A stretch of 64,000 nucleotides of DNA, taken from contig NZ_CDHO01000002.1 of the NCBI RefSeq assembly GCF_001006785.1, positions 1,057,003 through 1,121,002 on the forward strand. Reading direction: 5' to 3'. The DNA comes from Hyphomicrobium_B sp001006785 (GTDB lineage: Bacteria; Pseudomonadota; Alphaproteobacteria; Rhizobiales; Hyphomicrobiaceae). How positions within the stretch are numbered: the stretch's first letter is position 1; each line of letters starts with the position of its first letter. Shown piece after piece: positions 18,801-25,816 of the stretch. A model generated the notes under the pieces. It did no database searches, had not been told where the DNA came from, and saw nothing but the letters and a program-made list of their open reading frames with translations. The position numbers and the translations under genes were made by a program.

Positions 18801-19039
18801 ATGAACAGCATGCGCTCGACGCCGTTGATCTGCTGTTCGAGCGGCGTCGCGACCGTCGCGGCCACCACCTCGGCGCTGGCACCCGGATACTGGCCGGTGA
18901 CGTTCACGACGGGCGGCGCGATATCGGGATACTGCGCGATCGGCAGCCGCGTCACGGAAACCGCGCCGAGGATCATGATCACGATCGAGACGACGGCCGC
19001 AAAGATCGGCCGGTCGATGAAGAAATGCGAGATGCGCAT
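15875..19039 (-). CDS. acrB: RND multidrug efflux permease (AcrB/HAE1 type)
   Basis: A 1054-residue inner-membrane pump, the normal length. I start at the ATG at 19039 (MRISHFFIDRPIFAAVVSIV), the universal N-terminus; a longer frame runs back into acrA. Visible hallmarks are RLPIAQYPDIAPPVV, YPGASAEVV, PLEQQINGVE and the TM4 proton-relay pair in IGIVVDDAIVVVENVERN. The second half has RMRPILMTSLAFILGVVPL. It exports hydrophobic drugs or solvents by proton antiport through a tripartite complex. acrA ends 13 bp upstream, so the two are co-transcribed; tolC at 2.7-4.2 kb is a candidate outer-membrane partner. Expression is probably controlled by the divergent TetR gene. Confidence 0.95.
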   Translation of the reverse strand: MRISHFFIDRPIFAAVVSIVIMILGAVSVTRLPIAQYPDIAPPVVNVTGQYPGASAEVVAATVATPLEQQINGVERMLFISSNSTNDGRFSISITFDIGTNLDIAQVQVQNRVAIAQPRLPADVRNIGVTVAKASPDLMMVVHLLSPDNSRDTLFISNYANVNLVDTLSRIQGIGSITVFGGRDYSMRVWLDPDRLQSLAMTAGDVVTALQGQNVQVAAGILNQPPMKDPGAFQITVQTLGRLADPKQFGEIIVKRSGDAVVRLKDVARTELAGLDYGVNSYLDKTAAVGLGIFQLPGSNAIDTAQKIKDTMEEISKNFPPGIKYDIIYNPTDYIQQSVNAVVETILEAIVLVVLVVVLFLQTWRAAIIPIVAIPVSLVGTFFIMAMFGFSLNNLSLFGLVLAIGIVVDDAIVVVENVERNIANGLSPREASYRTMEEVGTALIAIALVLTAVFVPSAFITGISGQFYRQFALTIAGATVISLIVSLTLSPALCALLLKPHTETHRSSLIMWPVHAFFRLFNWSFDKLSSGYSWFVGKIVRFAVIMLVVYVGLIAFGLNEFRKTPIGFIPDQDGGYLITVVQLPPAAALDRTDAVNRRIVDLALTVPGVAHAVSIVGFSGATRVNASNAGAVFIVLKPFEERSRDPAQSAKGIQSALLAKFSAIQEGMVLVVSPPPVRGLGSAGGFRMMVENRSGASSSVLQDAVNAMMGKAAQTPGVMQVFSLFETATPQLYLDIDRVKAEMLGINIPDVFAALQSYLGSIYVNDFNIIGRTYRVTAQADSAFRLTSKDALNIRVRNANGDAVPLGSFTTISDVSGPSRVPRYNLYPAAELDGSAAPGFSQGQAIDIMQKLAAETLPPGFSYEWTDLAFQQIRAGNTAVFAFALGVAFVFLVLAAQFESLTLPLAVILIVPMSLIASITGVILRGMDNNILTQVGFIVLIGLAAKNAILIVEFAEQLEAQGRDRFAAATEAARLRMRPILMTSLAFILGVVPLVWAVGAGAELRQALGTAVFSGMIGVTVFGLIFTPVFYVVCRWLAGLGRRRRAEPELHPAE

Positions 19040-19052
19040 TCGGTCTGCCTGT

Positions 19053-20288
19053 TCAGTTGGTGCGGACCGACTGGTCCTTCGCCGTCGCTGCTTCGGCTGT
19101 CGCCTGTTGAGGAGCGACCTTGACGCCCGGACGCACACGCATCAGGCCATTGACGATGACGGTGTCATCCGCCGCAAGGCCTGCGGTGATGACCCTGAGG
19201 CCATCGACGACCGGACCGAGCGTCACGTACTTCGGCGTCGCGACATCGTCCTTGCCGACAGCGAGAACATACTTGCGTACCTGTTCGGTGCCGATCGCGG
19301 TATCAGGCACGAGCAGAGCCTCGGCCGGCGGAGATGCCGAAAGCCGGATGCGGCCGAACATTCCGGGCGTCAGCTTGCCATCGGCGTTCGCGAACACGGC
19401 GCGCCCACGGATTGTCCCCGACGCTCGGTCGATGACGTTGTCCACGAAATCAATCTTGCCGTTGTGCTTGAAATCCTGCTCGTCGATGAGCTTCAGCGAC
19501 ACGGGCAGGGTCATGCCGCGATCAATGGAGTTCGCCTGCGCTCCCGACGCCGCGCGCAAGTAACGGAGATAGGACTGCTCATCCATCGTGAATTCGAACC
19601 GGATCGGATCGACGGAAACGATCGTCGCAAGAAGCGTCGTCGTACCCGCGGAGCCTCCGCTGACGAGATTGCCCGTCGAAACGCGGCGATCGCCGATGCG
19701 CCCCGAAATCGGAGCGGCAAGCTCGGTGAAATCGAGATCGAGCTGCGCCTGGCGCGTTGCCGCCTCCTGCGCCGTCACGTTGGCTTCCGCGACGCGCATC
19801 GTTTGCACGCGTTGATCCAAGGTCTGTTGCGTGATCGTCGTGCCGCGCACGAGACTTTCGCCGCGCTTTAAATCGGCTTGCGCGAAGGCAAGGTTCGCCT
19901 GCGCCTGCGAAACCGCGGCTTTCGACTGATCGAGCGCAGCCTGGAATGGGCGGCGATCGATCGTGAACAGCGGATCGCCCGCTTTCACCATCTGGCCGTC
20001 GGTGAAATGAATTTTATCGAGATAGCCTGAGACACGCGCACGAACCTCGACGAAATCGACAGCAATGAAACGGCCGACATACTCGTCGTAATCCGAAACG
20101 AGCTTTTTCACGGGCTTGGCAACTGTCACGACGGGCGCGGGGGGAGCGGCGGCCGTCTGCGCATTCGACTTCTCCTCGCCACATCCGGACAGACCGAAGG
20201 CGACCAGCAGCGTCGACGTTGCGATGATGGCGGATCTCGTAAACAGCTTGAATCTCCGTCTGTCTAACTTTGCCGGTGGCTGCATCAT
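19053..20288 (-). CDS. acrA: RND efflux periplasmic adaptor lipoprotein (AcrA type)
   Basis: The 411-residue protein has an N-terminal signal ending in a lipobox LSGC (about residues 33-36), so it is a lipoprotein. It then shows the membrane-fusion layout: barrel-sandwich segment VEVRARVSGYLDKIHFTDGQ, DPLFTIDRRPFQAALDQ, a coiled hairpin of Ala/Gln-rich heptads (about 115-175), LDFTELAAPISGRIGDR, then beta-barrel TPGMFGRIRL. It links the AcrB pump to an outer-membrane channel. It is the first gene of the operon; its 5' region faces tetR across a 185-bp gap with two operator palindromes. Confidence 0.95.
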   Translation of the reverse strand: MMQPPAKLDRRRFKLFTRSAIIATSTLLVAFGLSGCGEEKSNAQTAAAPPAPVVTVAKPVKKLVSDYDEYVGRFIAVDFVEVRARVSGYLDKIHFTDGQMVKAGDPLFTIDRRPFQAALDQSKAAVSQAQANLAFAQADLKRGESLVRGTTITQQTLDQRVQTMRVAEANVTAQEAATRQAQLDLDFTELAAPISGRIGDRRVSTGNLVSGGSAGTTTLLATIVSVDPIRFEFTMDEQSYLRYLRAASGAQANSIDRGMTLPVSLKLIDEQDFKHNGKIDFVDNVIDRASGTIRGRAVFANADGKLTPGMFGRIRLSASPPAEALLVPDTAIGTEQVRKYVLAVGKDDVATPKYVTLGPVVDGLRVITAGLAADDTVIVNGLMRVRPGVKVAPQQATAEAATAKDQSVRTN

Positions 20289-20419
20289 TGCCGGAGCGCC
20301 AGATGCGTTTTTTTCGTTGACGGCGCCCCATACCTATCGCCGCATGGAGTGAACTCTCGCAGGCCAAGGGCTGCGTTGCCAAAGAAGCAAATGACAAGGA
20401 ACTGCGAGTCGTGATACTT

Positions 20420-20456
20420 GTTACCGATCGGTAACGCGTAGGTACCGACCGGTAAC
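20420..20456. promoter_or_regulatory. Tandem palindromic operators for the TetR regulator
   Basis: A perfect 16-bp palindrome GTTACCGATCGGTAAC (20420-20435) is followed by a near-copy GGTACCGACCGGTAAC (20441-20456). They differ at two bases and their centres are 21 bp apart, two helical turns. They lie between the divergent acrA and tetR genes, 18 bp before the tetR start. Such paired sites suit two TetR dimers bound on one face of the DNA. Confidence 0.75.
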
Positions 20457-20473
20457 ATCCTCGTCAAGGGGCC

Positions 20474-21121
20474 ATGAACACACTGCAGATCAACAGATTG
20501 CGCATGGACGGCTCTCCGGAGCTCGCGGAACTGCCGCCCCGAGAGCGGATCATGGTTGCGGCGCGCGACCTTTTTTACCGGTACGGCCTCCACCCCGTTG
20601 GGGTCGATGCCATCGCCGAGACCGCTCTTACCAATAAAATGACGCTCTATAGGCATTTCAAATCAAAGGACGATTTGATCGTCGCCTATATCAAACGGCT
20701 CGCAGACGAAGGCGACGAAGTCTGGGAGCGCATTATTTCCGAGAACTCCGGGAACCCGGAAAAGTGCCTTGATGCCTGGGTCGATTACGTCGAGGATGTC
20801 CTGACCAATAAGCTCGAACGCGGCTGCGCCATCGCCAATGCGGCCGTCGAGCTCGACGCCGAGCATCCCGCACGGGCCGTAATCGAGGCTTACAAGAGCC
20901 GTAAGCGCGCCAATCTGGTGAAGTTGTTCAAGTCGGCGCGCTACCGCGAACCCGAGCTTCTCGCCGACGAAGTGTTTCTACTGTTCGAGGGCGCACGCAT
21001 CAACATTCAGTGCGGCAAGAAAGGTCCAGCCTCGCGCCTCGTCCGGATGCTGCGCAATTTGTTGGCGGCAGCGCCTCGCCTTTCGGCCTCAAAAGTTCGC
21101 CGAAGCCCGACGATTGCGTGA
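20474..21121 (+). CDS. TetR-family regulator of the adjacent RND pump
   Basis: The 215-residue protein has the N-terminal TetR helix-turn-helix at about residues 25-70: RIMVAARDLFYRYGLHPVGV, DAIAETALTNKMTLYRHFKS, KDDLI. The C-terminal ligand domain is only loosely conserved (LERGCAIANAAVELDAEHPA). Divergence from acrAB and the palindromes between them indicate that it represses the pump and itself until a substrate binds. The ligand cannot be told from sequence. The start (MNTLQINRLRM) is the first ATG; an internal ATG at residue 11 also fits. Confidence 0.9.
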   Translation: MNTLQINRLRMDGSPELAELPPRERIMVAARDLFYRYGLHPVGVDAIAETALTNKMTLYRHFKSKDDLIVAYIKRLADEGDEVWERIISENSGNPEKCLDAWVDYVEDVLTNKLERGCAIANAAVELDAEHPARAVIEAYKSRKRANLVKLFKSARYREPELLADEVFLLFEGARINIQCGKKGPASRLVRMLRNLLAAAPRLSASKVRRSPTIA

Positions 21122-21154
21122 GAAAACCTGCCGCAATTCCACAACCCGTTGATT

Positions 21155-21182
21155 TTGAACGAGTATAGCAACCACCTATATA
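21155..21182 (+). promoter_or_regulatory. Candidate promoter of the soxYZ-soxC-cytochrome operon
   Basis: TTGAAC (21155-21160) and TATATA (21177-21182) are 16 bp apart in an AT-rich gap between tetR and the SoxYZ gene. They lie about 130 bp before the SoxYZ start. Confidence 0.45.
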
Positions 21183-21310
21183 TTGCAGTGAGGCCGCGCG
21201 CATCTTGCGTAGCGGATGACTTGCACAACATGCTGGTGTAGAATTGGGAAGATTTGGCAAACGCCAAGGACCGTTTGCTTGGCGATCTCTATCCTGGACA
21301 AAGAGGTAGC

Positions 21311-22126
21311 ATGCGCAGCATAGCGATCCGGTCGGCAACATTGGCACTGCTTGGCATGGCGCTGGCGTTTGCAGCGCCGAACTCGCGCGCTGCCGACGAC
21401 ACAGCCATTTGGGACGGAATTAAAAGCGCCACCTTCGGCAGCCGCGATCTCCTGGACGGCGCCGGAAAAGTGAAGCTCGAGACGCCTTATCGCGCCGAAG
21501 ACGCCTCGACGGTGCCGATCACCATCCGCCTCCCTGCCGAGTTCGCGAAGGACGTCAAATCGCTGACGTTGGTCATCGACAAGAATCCTTCGCCCATCGT
21601 CGCAACATTCAACTACGGCGATGCAGCCGGGACCGGCGAACGGGTTCTCGCGACACGCGTCCGTATCGATCAATATTCCGATGTGCGCGCCATCGCCGAG
21701 ACGGCCGACGGCAAGCTCTACATGACATCGAGCTTTGTGAAGGCCTCGGGCGGCTGCTCGGCGCCGGCTTCGAAAGATGCCGAGGAAGCCGCGAAATCGA
21801 TGGGCAAGATGAAGATCCGAACGGCCTTCAAAGATCCTGAAGCGGCAGCCGTCCAGGAAGCCGAGGTCATGATCCGGCATCCCAACAATTCCGGATTGCA
21901 AATGGATCAGGTGACGGGCCTCTACACGCCGGCGCATTTTGTCGACAAGATCGAGGTTCGCACCGGCGACAAACTCGTCTTCACGATGACGGGCGGAATT
22001 TCGATCAGCGAGAATCCGCACTTCCGGTTTTCGTATCAGGGCAATCCGACCGACGTGATGAGCGTGCACGCGGAAGATTCCGAGGGCATGGCCTTCAACG
22101 GCAAGTCCACACCGAGCCAATCGTAA
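21311..22126 (+). CDS. SoxYZ-like fused sulfur-carrier protein
   Basis: The start at 21311 (MRSIAIRS) has AGAGGT upstream and opens with a signal peptide ending near NSRAAD; a longer in-frame start at 21254 lacks these. The 271-residue product fuses a SoxY-like domain (to about residue 160) to a SoxZ-like domain (VMIRHPNNSGLQ, FVDKIEVRTGDKLVF). SoxY's carrier cysteine is normally in a C-terminal GGCGG; here GGCSAP (Cys149) sits at the domain junction. The fused form is known as the quinoprotein dehydrogenase-associated SoxYZ-like carrier of methylotrophs. It should carry a sulfur or other covalent adduct in the periplasm; the two genes downstream suggest sulfur oxidation. Confidence 0.85.
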   Translation: MRSIAIRSATLALLGMALAFAAPNSRAADDTAIWDGIKSATFGSRDLLDGAGKVKLETPYRAEDASTVPITIRLPAEFAKDVKSLTLVIDKNPSPIVATFNYGDAAGTGERVLATRVRIDQYSDVRAIAETADGKLYMTSSFVKASGGCSAPASKDAEEAAKSMGKMKIRTAFKDPEAAAVQEAEVMIRHPNNSGLQMDQVTGLYTPAHFVDKIEVRTGDKLVFTMTGGISISENPHFRFSYQGNPTDVMSVHAEDSEGMAFNGKSTPSQS

Positions 22127-22144
22127 CTGTCGCGCCCACGGTCC

Positions 22145-23443
22145 ATGACCGGTAAATTTTCAGACAGTGATCTGACACCAATTGCAGGCGGTGGTCTTTT
22201 AGACCGCCGCCTTTTGCTTAAGCGCGGCGCACTCTTTGCGGTCGCCGCGGCGGCGACCGCCGAACCCGCGCGAGGAGACGCCGCGAAACCGGCGCATGCT
22301 GAGGACTTGGCCGATCCGGCTTGGCTACACCGAACAGGTGGCCCGTTCACCAGCTACGGCACGCCGTCGAAATACGAAAAATACGTCGTGCGCAACATCG
22401 GAGGCAATCGCGAACCCGCTGGCGATGGCGTCTCTTGGACGCCTCTCGAAGATCTCGAAGGCATCGTCACGCCGAGCGGATTGCATTTCGAGCGCCACCA
22501 TAACGGCGTGCCTGATATCGACCCGAAGCAGCACCGCCTCGTGATCCACGGCCGCGTCCGTCGGGAACTTATGTTCACGATCGAAAACCTTCTCCGTTAT
22601 CCGATGCGGTCGCAGTTTTTGTTCATCGAATGCGGCGGCAACAGCAACGCCGGCTGGCATGAGGAACCGATACAGCGCCCCGTCGGATCGTTTCATGGTC
22701 TCGTCTCGTGCTCGGAATGGACGGGCGTACCGCTGTCCATTCTCCTTGACGAAGCGGGCGTCGATGAAGGCGCATCCTGGGTCATCGCAGAGGGCGCCGA
22801 TGCCAATCTTTTAAACGTCAGCCTGCCGCTATCGAAACTCATGGATGATGCCATCGTCGGGCTCTATCAAAACGGCGAGCGTCTGCGGCCAGAAAATGGC
22901 TATCCTGTCCGTCTGATCGTGCCGGGCTGGGAGGGCATCACGAATGTCAAATGGCTTCGGCGATTACACGTCACCGACCAGCCCTCCATGACACGCAACG
23001 AAACAGCGAAGTACACCGAGTTGCTTCCCTCAGGCATCGCGCGAATGTTCACATTCGTGATGGACGCGAAATCGCTGATCACATCGCCGTCGCACGGCCA
23101 AACCCTGGAAGGTCCGGACGTCTATCAGATTCGCGGCCTCGCATGGAGCGGACGTGGCAAGATCGTCAAAGTCGAAGTCTCGGCGGACGCCGGTAAGTCA
23201 TGGGCGGAAGCCCTTCTCGATGAGCCGGTGATGACACGCTGCTTCACGCGCTTCCGCATGCCTTGGCATTGGAGCGGGCAGCCCGCAATTCTCAAGAGCA
23301 GGGCAACCGATGAAACCGGCTACGTGCAGCCCGAACGCGACGTTCTTATCAAGGAACGCGGGCGCAACGGCTATTTCCACTACAATGCCATCGTAAGCTG
23401 GGCCGTCGACGAGGACGGGGCAGTCAGCCATGTCTACGCCTAG
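22145..23443 (+). CDS. soxC: SoxC-type sulfane/sulfite dehydrogenase, molybdenum subunit
   Basis: A 432-residue molybdoenzyme of the sulfite oxidase family. The N-terminus carries a Tat-type signal (DRRLLLKRGALFAVAAAA). The molybdopterin domain shows LHFERHHNGVPDID, IECGGNSNAGWHEEP (Cys163 as Mo ligand) and LRPENGYPVRLIVPGWEG with NVKWLRRL. The C-terminal dimerisation domain contains IRGLAWSGRGKIVKVEVSADAGKSW. SoxC with SoxD oxidises sulfur held on SoxY. It lies 18 bp after the SoxYZ fusion and overlaps the cytochrome gene by 14 bp, so the three form one operon. No soxX, soxA or soxB is visible in the window. Confidence 0.9.
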   Translation: MTGKFSDSDLTPIAGGGLLDRRLLLKRGALFAVAAAATAEPARGDAAKPAHAEDLADPAWLHRTGGPFTSYGTPSKYEKYVVRNIGGNREPAGDGVSWTPLEDLEGIVTPSGLHFERHHNGVPDIDPKQHRLVIHGRVRRELMFTIENLLRYPMRSQFLFIECGGNSNAGWHEEPIQRPVGSFHGLVSCSEWTGVPLSILLDEAGVDEGASWVIAEGADANLLNVSLPLSKLMDDAIVGLYQNGERLRPENGYPVRLIVPGWEGITNVKWLRRLHVTDQPSMTRNETAKYTELLPSGIARMFTFVMDAKSLITSPSHGQTLEGPDVYQIRGLAWSGRGKIVKVEVSADAGKSWAEALLDEPVMTRCFTRFRMPWHWSGQPAILKSRATDETGYVQPERDVLIKERGRNGYFHYNAIVSWAVDEDGAVSHVYA

Positions 23444-23972
23444 CCTCACAAAGCTCTTCATGTGTCTTGCATGCGTGGTCATAGCGACTGACGCGCAGGC
23501 TCAAAGTCGCGCGCAAGCGCCACAACTCGGAACGCCGATGTCGAAGGCTGACGTTGCCAAATGGGACATCACGGTCTTTCCGGACGGCCGCGGTTTGCCT
23601 CCCGGCCACGGCACGGCGAAAGAGGGCCGAGTTCTCTACCTACAGAAATGTGCAAGCTGTCACGGCGACCAAGGTCAAGGCGCAACGGCGGAAGACCTCG
23701 TCAGCGGCCCGACGCCGCCGACCGCCGGTCACCCGAACAAGGCCATCGGATCGTACTGGCCCTACGCAACGACGATCTTCGATTTTGTCCGGCGCGCTAT
23801 GCCGCCTTCGGCCCCGGGCTCTCTGTCGTCCGATGAACTGTATGCGCTGACGGCTTATCTTCTCGCGGCCAATAAGATCATCTCAGAAAGCGATGAAATG
23901 GACGCACTCTCTTTACCGAAGGTTGAGATGCCGAACCGCAATGGTTTCGTCCCCATCGACGCCAAGAAGTGA
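23430..23972 (+). CDS. SoxD-like monoheme cytochrome c
   Basis: A 180-residue secreted protein. A signal peptide (FMCLACVVIATDAQA) precedes one class I cytochrome c domain with heme-binding CASCH at residues 74-78 and a probable axial Met in RRAMPPSAPGSL (about 124). The ending LTAYLLAANKII is typical of the last helix. It overlaps soxC by 14 bp, so it is almost certainly the electron acceptor of SoxC. Classical SoxD has two domains and about 350-400 residues; this one keeps a single heme domain, as in shorter SorB/SoxD variants. Confidence 0.87.
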   Translation: MSTPSLTKLFMCLACVVIATDAQAQSRAQAPQLGTPMSKADVAKWDITVFPDGRGLPPGHGTAKEGRVLYLQKCASCHGDQGQGATAEDLVSGPTPPTAGHPNKAIGSYWPYATTIFDFVRRAMPPSAPGSLSSDELYALTAYLLAANKIISESDEMDALSLPKVEMPNRNGFVPIDAKK

Positions 23973-24146
23973 GCCGCCGAAAGCATTTGCACTGTCATAA
24001 TCGGCGCCCGCCGCGCCGGAACGCTCCCGCAGCTCTCGCCCAATCGGCTAACGTCTTTGAATTAGTATTGAAATACCCGCCGACGTGCCCTATTTCCGGC
24101 CCCCAGCGATGCCGCCCAGGCGGCGGATCAAAACAGGAGCGGGCGA

Positions 24147-25361
24147 GTGGACAACGTACTCATCATCGGGGCTGGCGCGGCGGGTTCGGTCGTTGCGAAA
24201 AAATGCGCGATGAACCGCGACGTTTTCAAGAAGATCCATCTTGCCTCGCGCCGCATCGAAAGCTGCAAGAAGGTCAAGGCCGAGTGCGTCTCGCCGATCG
24301 ATATCTCGCAGGTCGATGCCGACAACGTCGCGGAGACGGTGGAGCTTCTCAACAAGGTCAAGCCCGACCTCGTGATCAACATGGCGCTTCCCTACCAGGA
24401 TCTGCCGATCATGGACGCCTGCCTCGAAGCCGGCGTCAACTACATGGACACGGCGAACTACGAGCCGCGCGAAGAGGCGAAATTCACGTACAAATATCAG
24501 TGGCCTTACCACGATAAGTTCAAGGCCAAGGGCCTGATGGCCGTTCTCGGCTGCGGTTTCGATCCCGGCGTCACGAACATCTTCTGCGCCTATGCGCAGG
24601 AAAAGCTCTTCGACGAGATTCACACCATCGACATCATCGACTGCAACGCCGGCAGCCACGGCAAGGCCTTCGCGACCAATTTCAATCCGGAGATCAATCT
24701 CCGCGAAGTGACCCAGCGCGGCAAATACTGGAAGAACGGCGAATGGATCGAGATCGACCCGCTGTCGATTTCGACAATGATCGACTATCCGGAAGTCGGG
24801 CCGGTCAAGTCTTACCTGATCTATCACGAGGAAGAGGAAAGCCTCGTCGAGAACATCAAGGGCCTGGAGCAGATCCGCTTCTGGATGACGTTCTCCGACA
24901 ACTACATCAAGCACCTCGAAGTGCTCGAGAACGTCGGCATGACGCGCATCGATCCCGTCATGTACAAGGGCAACCCCGTCATTCCGATGGAATTCCTGAA
25001 ATCGCTCCTGCCGGAGCCGTCGTCGCTTGCCGAGAACTACACCGGCAAAACGTCGATCGGTGTCGTGCTGAAAGGCGAAAAGAAGGGCAAGAAAAAGCGC
25101 TACATGATCTGGAACGTCTGCGACCACGCCGAGACCAACAAGGAAGTCGGCGCGCAGGCCGTGTCCTACACCACCGGCGTGCCGCCCGTCGTCGGCGCCA
25201 TCATGATGTTCCGCAAGGAATGGAAGGGTAAAGGCGTGTTCAACGTCGAGCAGTTGCCGCCCGTGCCGTTCCTGGAAGAGCTTGGCAAGCAGGGCCTGCC
25301 GTGGCACGTGGAAGAGATCGAGAAACACGATCAGAAGAAGCTCTTTGCCGTCGAGACCTGA
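24147..25361 (+). CDS. Carboxynorspermidine synthase (saccharopine dehydrogenase family)
   Basis: The GTG at 24147 has AGGAG 8 bp upstream. The 404-residue protein begins with a Rossmann motif VLIIGAGAAGSVVAKKCA and shows LINMALPYQDLPIMDACLEA-type residues, NYMDTANYEP and LGCGFDPGVTNIFCAYA of the LYS9/carboxynorspermidine dehydrogenase branch. It is expected to condense putrescine or diaminopropane with aspartate semialdehyde using NADPH, giving carboxyspermidine or carboxynorspermidine. The decarboxylase for the next step lies two genes downstream, which supports this over a lysine-degradation role. Codon use is typical of a well-expressed gene. Confidence 0.9.
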   Translation: MDNVLIIGAGAAGSVVAKKCAMNRDVFKKIHLASRRIESCKKVKAECVSPIDISQVDADNVAETVELLNKVKPDLVINMALPYQDLPIMDACLEAGVNYMDTANYEPREEAKFTYKYQWPYHDKFKAKGLMAVLGCGFDPGVTNIFCAYAQEKLFDEIHTIDIIDCNAGSHGKAFATNFNPEINLREVTQRGKYWKNGEWIEIDPLSISTMIDYPEVGPVKSYLIYHEEEESLVENIKGLEQIRFWMTFSDNYIKHLEVLENVGMTRIDPVMYKGNPVIPMEFLKSLLPEPSSLAENYTGKTSIGVVLKGEKKGKKKRYMIWNVCDHAETNKEVGAQAVSYTTGVPPVVGAIMMFRKEWKGKGVFNVEQLPPVPFLEELGKQGLPWHVEEIEKHDQKKLFAVET

Positions 25362-25798
25362 TGAGCGAAGCCGACATTCTCAGCGTTCGCAACGACGTGA
25401 CCGGGCTCGTCATCTCGGTCGTGTCCGTTAGCTTCGGAATGATTTCGGCTTACATCGCCGGGCTCTGGCTGTTTCTGCGCGAAGCGCCGCTGTTCCTTCG
25501 GCTTCTCGCGTTCGCGCTGCTGTCGTGCGGCTTGGCCTTCATGGGCGCCGTGACGGCAGGCTTGAACGGTCTCCTGATCGGCACCGATCACGCCTGGGCG
25601 AAGTTGGCGGCGCGGGCGACGGACATCGACAATTTCGGAGATGTCCGACCGCCCTGGCTATACGGCTTGAGCCTTTACGAAGCGTCGGCAGGGCTCGGTG
25701 CATTGGCGTTTGGCGCGATCTATCTGGCGCTCGCGTATCTGACGTTCGTCTACAAATGGCCCGGCACGACCGCCGGCCCCGTTCGCGTTACGAATTAG
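25361..25798 (+). CDS. Small integral membrane protein in the polyamine operon
   Basis: Its ATG overlaps the stop of the preceding gene by one base (TGATG), implying translational coupling. The 145-residue protein has about four hydrophobic segments (GLVISVVSVSFGMISAYIAG, FLRLLAFALLSCGLAFMGAV, AGLGALAFGAIYLALAYL and part of the first loop), with a polar loop near 85-105. I do not recognise a family. Its place between carboxynorspermidine synthase and decarboxylase suggests a link to polyamine synthesis or transport, but nothing in the sequence proves it. Confidence 0.75.
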   Translation: MSEADILSVRNDVTGLVISVVSVSFGMISAYIAGLWLFLREAPLFLRLLAFALLSCGLAFMGAVTAGLNGLLIGTDHAWAKLAARATDIDNFGDVRPPWLYGLSLYEASAGLGALAFGAIYLALAYLTFVYKWPGTTAGPVRVTN

Positions 25799-25800
25799 CG

Positions 25801-25814
25801 CGAGTTCGAACTCG
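25801..25814. promoter_or_regulatory. Perfect 14-bp palindrome just upstream of the decarboxylase start
   Basis: CGAGTTCGAACTCG reads the same on both strands and ends 2 bp before the TTG start of the decarboxylase, where a ribosome-binding site would be expected. It could be an operator or, in RNA, a small structure affecting initiation. Confidence 0.4.
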
Positions 25815-25816
25815 AA

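Noticed and set aside
24090..25328. 412-codon minus-strand ORF antisense to carboxynorspermidine synthase
   Set aside because: His/Asp/Arg-rich shadow frame; the plus-strand gene has a Rossmann motif, a ribosome-binding site and operon context.
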